NCBI GenBank assembly: GCA_031269205.1
Contig: JAISZM010000097.1
Coordinates: 1 to 25,108, forward strand
Reading direction: 5' to 3'
Source: Eubacteriales Family XIII. Incertae Sedis bacterium
GTDB taxonomy: Bacteria > Bacillota > Clostridia > Peptostreptococcales > Anaerovoracaceae
DNA length: 25,108 nucleotides
This document shows, one piece after another, positions 24,195 to 25,108 of this stretch. Each line of letters opens with the position of its first letter. Position 1 is the stretch's first letter. Position numbers and translations under genes: made by a program. The notes under the pieces were generated by a model, which worked only from the letters and a program-made list of their open reading frames with translations, was not told where the DNA came from and searched no databases.

Positions 24195-24279
24195 TATTGC
24201 TCCGCCAACTAACGCCGCGCATTTCGGCGAAAATCCTCGACGTAGCCTTTTTGCGCAACATTTAATCGGCGGAGCAATA
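24195..24279. repeat. 12-bp inverted repeat pair upstream of pyrK
   Basis: TATTGCTCCGCC (24195-24206) and GGCGGAGCAATA (24268-24279) are perfect complements 61 bp apart; the right arm abuts the pyrK -10 box. Between them lies a smaller CGCCG/CGGCG palindrome. It may be a short MITE-like element or an operator pair. Confidence 0.6.
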
Positions 24280-24285
24280 TATAAT
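24280..24285 (+). promoter_or_regulatory. Perfect -10 box 6 bp before the pyrK ATG
   Basis: TATAAT ends 6 bases before ATG 24292, placing a transcription start at or near the A of the start codon. No good -35 is seen at 16-18 bp (TTGCGC at 24251 is 23 bp away). Confidence 0.45.
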
Positions 24286-24291
24286 AAAAGC

Positions 24292-25108
24292 ATGACGCAG
24301 AGAATGACAGCCACGATAATCGAAAACAGGGAGATAGCGCAAGGAGTGTACCGGCTCGTACTTGGGACACTTGGGGACGGTACGATTTTGTCCCATCTTA
24401 TTTTGTCACACGGGAGCGACCACTCCAATCGAGGCGAAGTGAGCGAAGGCGTCGCCGCCACATCTGCCGGGAGCGTCCACCCCGACCGGGGCGAAGTGAG
24501 CGAAGGCGTCGCCGCCGCGTCTGCCGAGACCGTGCCCGGGCAGTTTTTCAATCTGTACCTGAACAACGACGCCATGCTTTTGCCGCGCCCTTTCGGCATA
24601 TCCGATATCGAGGTGGGCGACGGACCGCGTTCGAGGGTTTCAGCCGATCCGTCGGATCGCGTCGGGCCGCGTCTCGTGTTTGTCTACGCCGTCGTCGGCG
24701 CCGGGACCGCGGAACTCGCGTCATACGCGCCGGGTACGACGGTACGCGTACTCGGCCCGAACGGCAACGGCTACACCCTCGAAGGACTCGGGAAAAATGT
24801 GCTGCTCGTCGGCGGGGGACTTGGCATACCGCCGCTGCTGTTCGCGGCTCGGCGGCTCAGAGAAGGCGCGGGCCGCGACGGGGACGTGAAGATCACCGCC
24901 CTGCTCGGATACCGGGACGAGCCGTATTACTCGAAGGCTATGGGCATGTACTGCGACGAGGTGTTCGACATCAGCGAGTTTCGCGGTCTGAACGCGGGCG
25001 GCGCCCGAGGCGTCGTCACGGATCTCATCGCGCGCCTCGAATCCGACGGCTGCGGCCTCTCCGGCGCAAGCGCCCCCGGCAACGGCCTCTCCGGCGCGAG
25101 TGCCCTCG
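24292..25108 (+). CDS. pyrK: Dihydroorotate dehydrogenase electron transfer subunit (3' end outside window), with insertions
   Basis: PyrK carries FAD and a 2Fe-2S cluster and passes electrons between NAD and the FMN catalytic subunit PyrD in class 1B enzymes. Visible motifs are PGQFFNLYL and LLPRPFGISD (FAD domain) and NVLLVGGGLGIPPLLFAARRL (NAD-binding). The cysteine cluster of the C terminus lies beyond the window end. Between GVYRLVL and PGQFF, about 56 extra residues (24364-24531) hold one 33-bp REP-like unit and two 57-bp tandem repeats; a smaller insertion follows the PRPFGISD motif, and a short tandem repeat (GLSGASAx) occurs at the cut end. The frame is unbroken throughout. Start choice: ATG 24292 or ATG 24304; neither has a clear ribosome site. 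Downstream pyrD would be expected just outside the window. Confidence 0.9.
   Translation, partial: MTQRMTATIIENREIAQGVYRLVLGTLGDGTILSHLILSHGSDHSNRGEVSEGVAATSAGSVHPDRGEVSEGVAAASAETVPGQFFNLYLNNDAMLLPRPFGISDIEVGDGPRSRVSADPSDRVGPRLVFVYAVVGAGTAELASYAPGTTVRVLGPNGNGYTLEGLGKNVLLVGGGLGIPPLLFAARRLREGAGRDGDVKITALLGYRDEPYYSKAMGMYCDEVFDISEFRGLNAGGARGVVTDLIARLESDGCGLSGASAPGNGLSGASAL
24364..24411 (+). repeat. REP-like 33-bp unit within pyrK
   Basis: 24364-24396 begins GGGACACTTGGGGACGGTAC and matches the first pyrC unit (22896-22928) with mismatches only in its last few bases. A partial second unit ending TTTTGTCACAC follows. It is read as GTLGDGTILSH in the pyrK frame, the same frame as in pyrC. Confidence 0.85.
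24415..24528 (+). repeat. Two tandem 57-bp repeats within pyrK
   Basis: Units 24415-24471 and 24472-24528 are each 19 codons and share GGCGAAGTGAGCGAAGGCGT exactly. A closely similar stretch, GGGGCGAAGTGCGCGAAGGC, lies just after the 33-bp repeats in pyrC (about 22990-23010), where it encodes a native conserved loop. Confidence 0.8.

Noticed and set aside
22887..24528. Short direct repeats considered as a CRISPR array
   Set aside because: The units are tandem without unique spacers, lie inside coding frames, and no cas gene is present.
24147..24599. 150-residue minus-strand frame with repeated TPSLTSPR
   Set aside because: It is the antisense reading of the pyrK tandem repeats.

Overview
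The window looks like a chromosomal segment from an uncultured, GC-rich anaerobic member of the Clostridia (Firmicutes). This placement is inferred from gene content: an AddB-type nuclease, separate aspartate transcarbamoylase catalytic and regulatory subunits with class I dihydroorotase and PyrK, an HxlR regulator, purine-rich Shine-Dalgarno sites and TTGACA/TATAAT-type promoters. No rRNA, tRNA, CRISPR array or intact transposase was seen.

Layout. 1-600 is a graveyard: the tail of a probable antitoxin, a toxin stub and a RhuM-like gene broken at both ends beside a palindrome. 612-735 is a decayed REP-like repeat. 758-1666 (minus) is a type IV prepilin-like gene whose promoter and best ribosome binding site lie upstream of a 10-base G tract. 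The tract puts the upstream ATG out of frame with the pilin; one more G would join them. 1677-4985 (minus) is a FIST sensor protein plus a soluble hybrid histidine kinase. 5310-8939 is a large AddB-like nuclease. 8959-11769 is a divergent hxlR/copA copper-export pair. 11955-13451 is an acyl-CoA ligase, converging on a membrane pyrophosphatase (13623-16061, minus). 16460-18774 is a two-gene radical SAM/DNA-metabolism cassette. 18838-19330 (minus) is a probable toxin-antitoxin pair, divergent from a small membrane protein (19458-20000). 20148-25108 is pyrimidine biosynthesis (pyrB, pyrI, pyrC, pyrK), interrupted by uppP on the other strand; pyrK runs off the end.

The most unusual property is that several conserved enzymes (AddB-like, radical SAM protein, its partner, PyrC, PyrK) are longer than their families because of in-frame, low-complexity insertions at expected domain borders or loops. 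In PyrC and PyrK the insertions contain the same 33-bp REP-like repeat, nearly identical at DNA level and read in the same frame. Other insertions carry palindromes. CopA, the acyl-CoA ligase, the pyrophosphatase, PyrB, PyrI and UppP appear free of them.

The strongest leads are the candidate phase-variable pilin, the repeat-derived insertions in essential enzymes, and the uncharacterised radical SAM DNA-modification/repair pair. Function calls rest on motif recognition by eye; no database search was possible.
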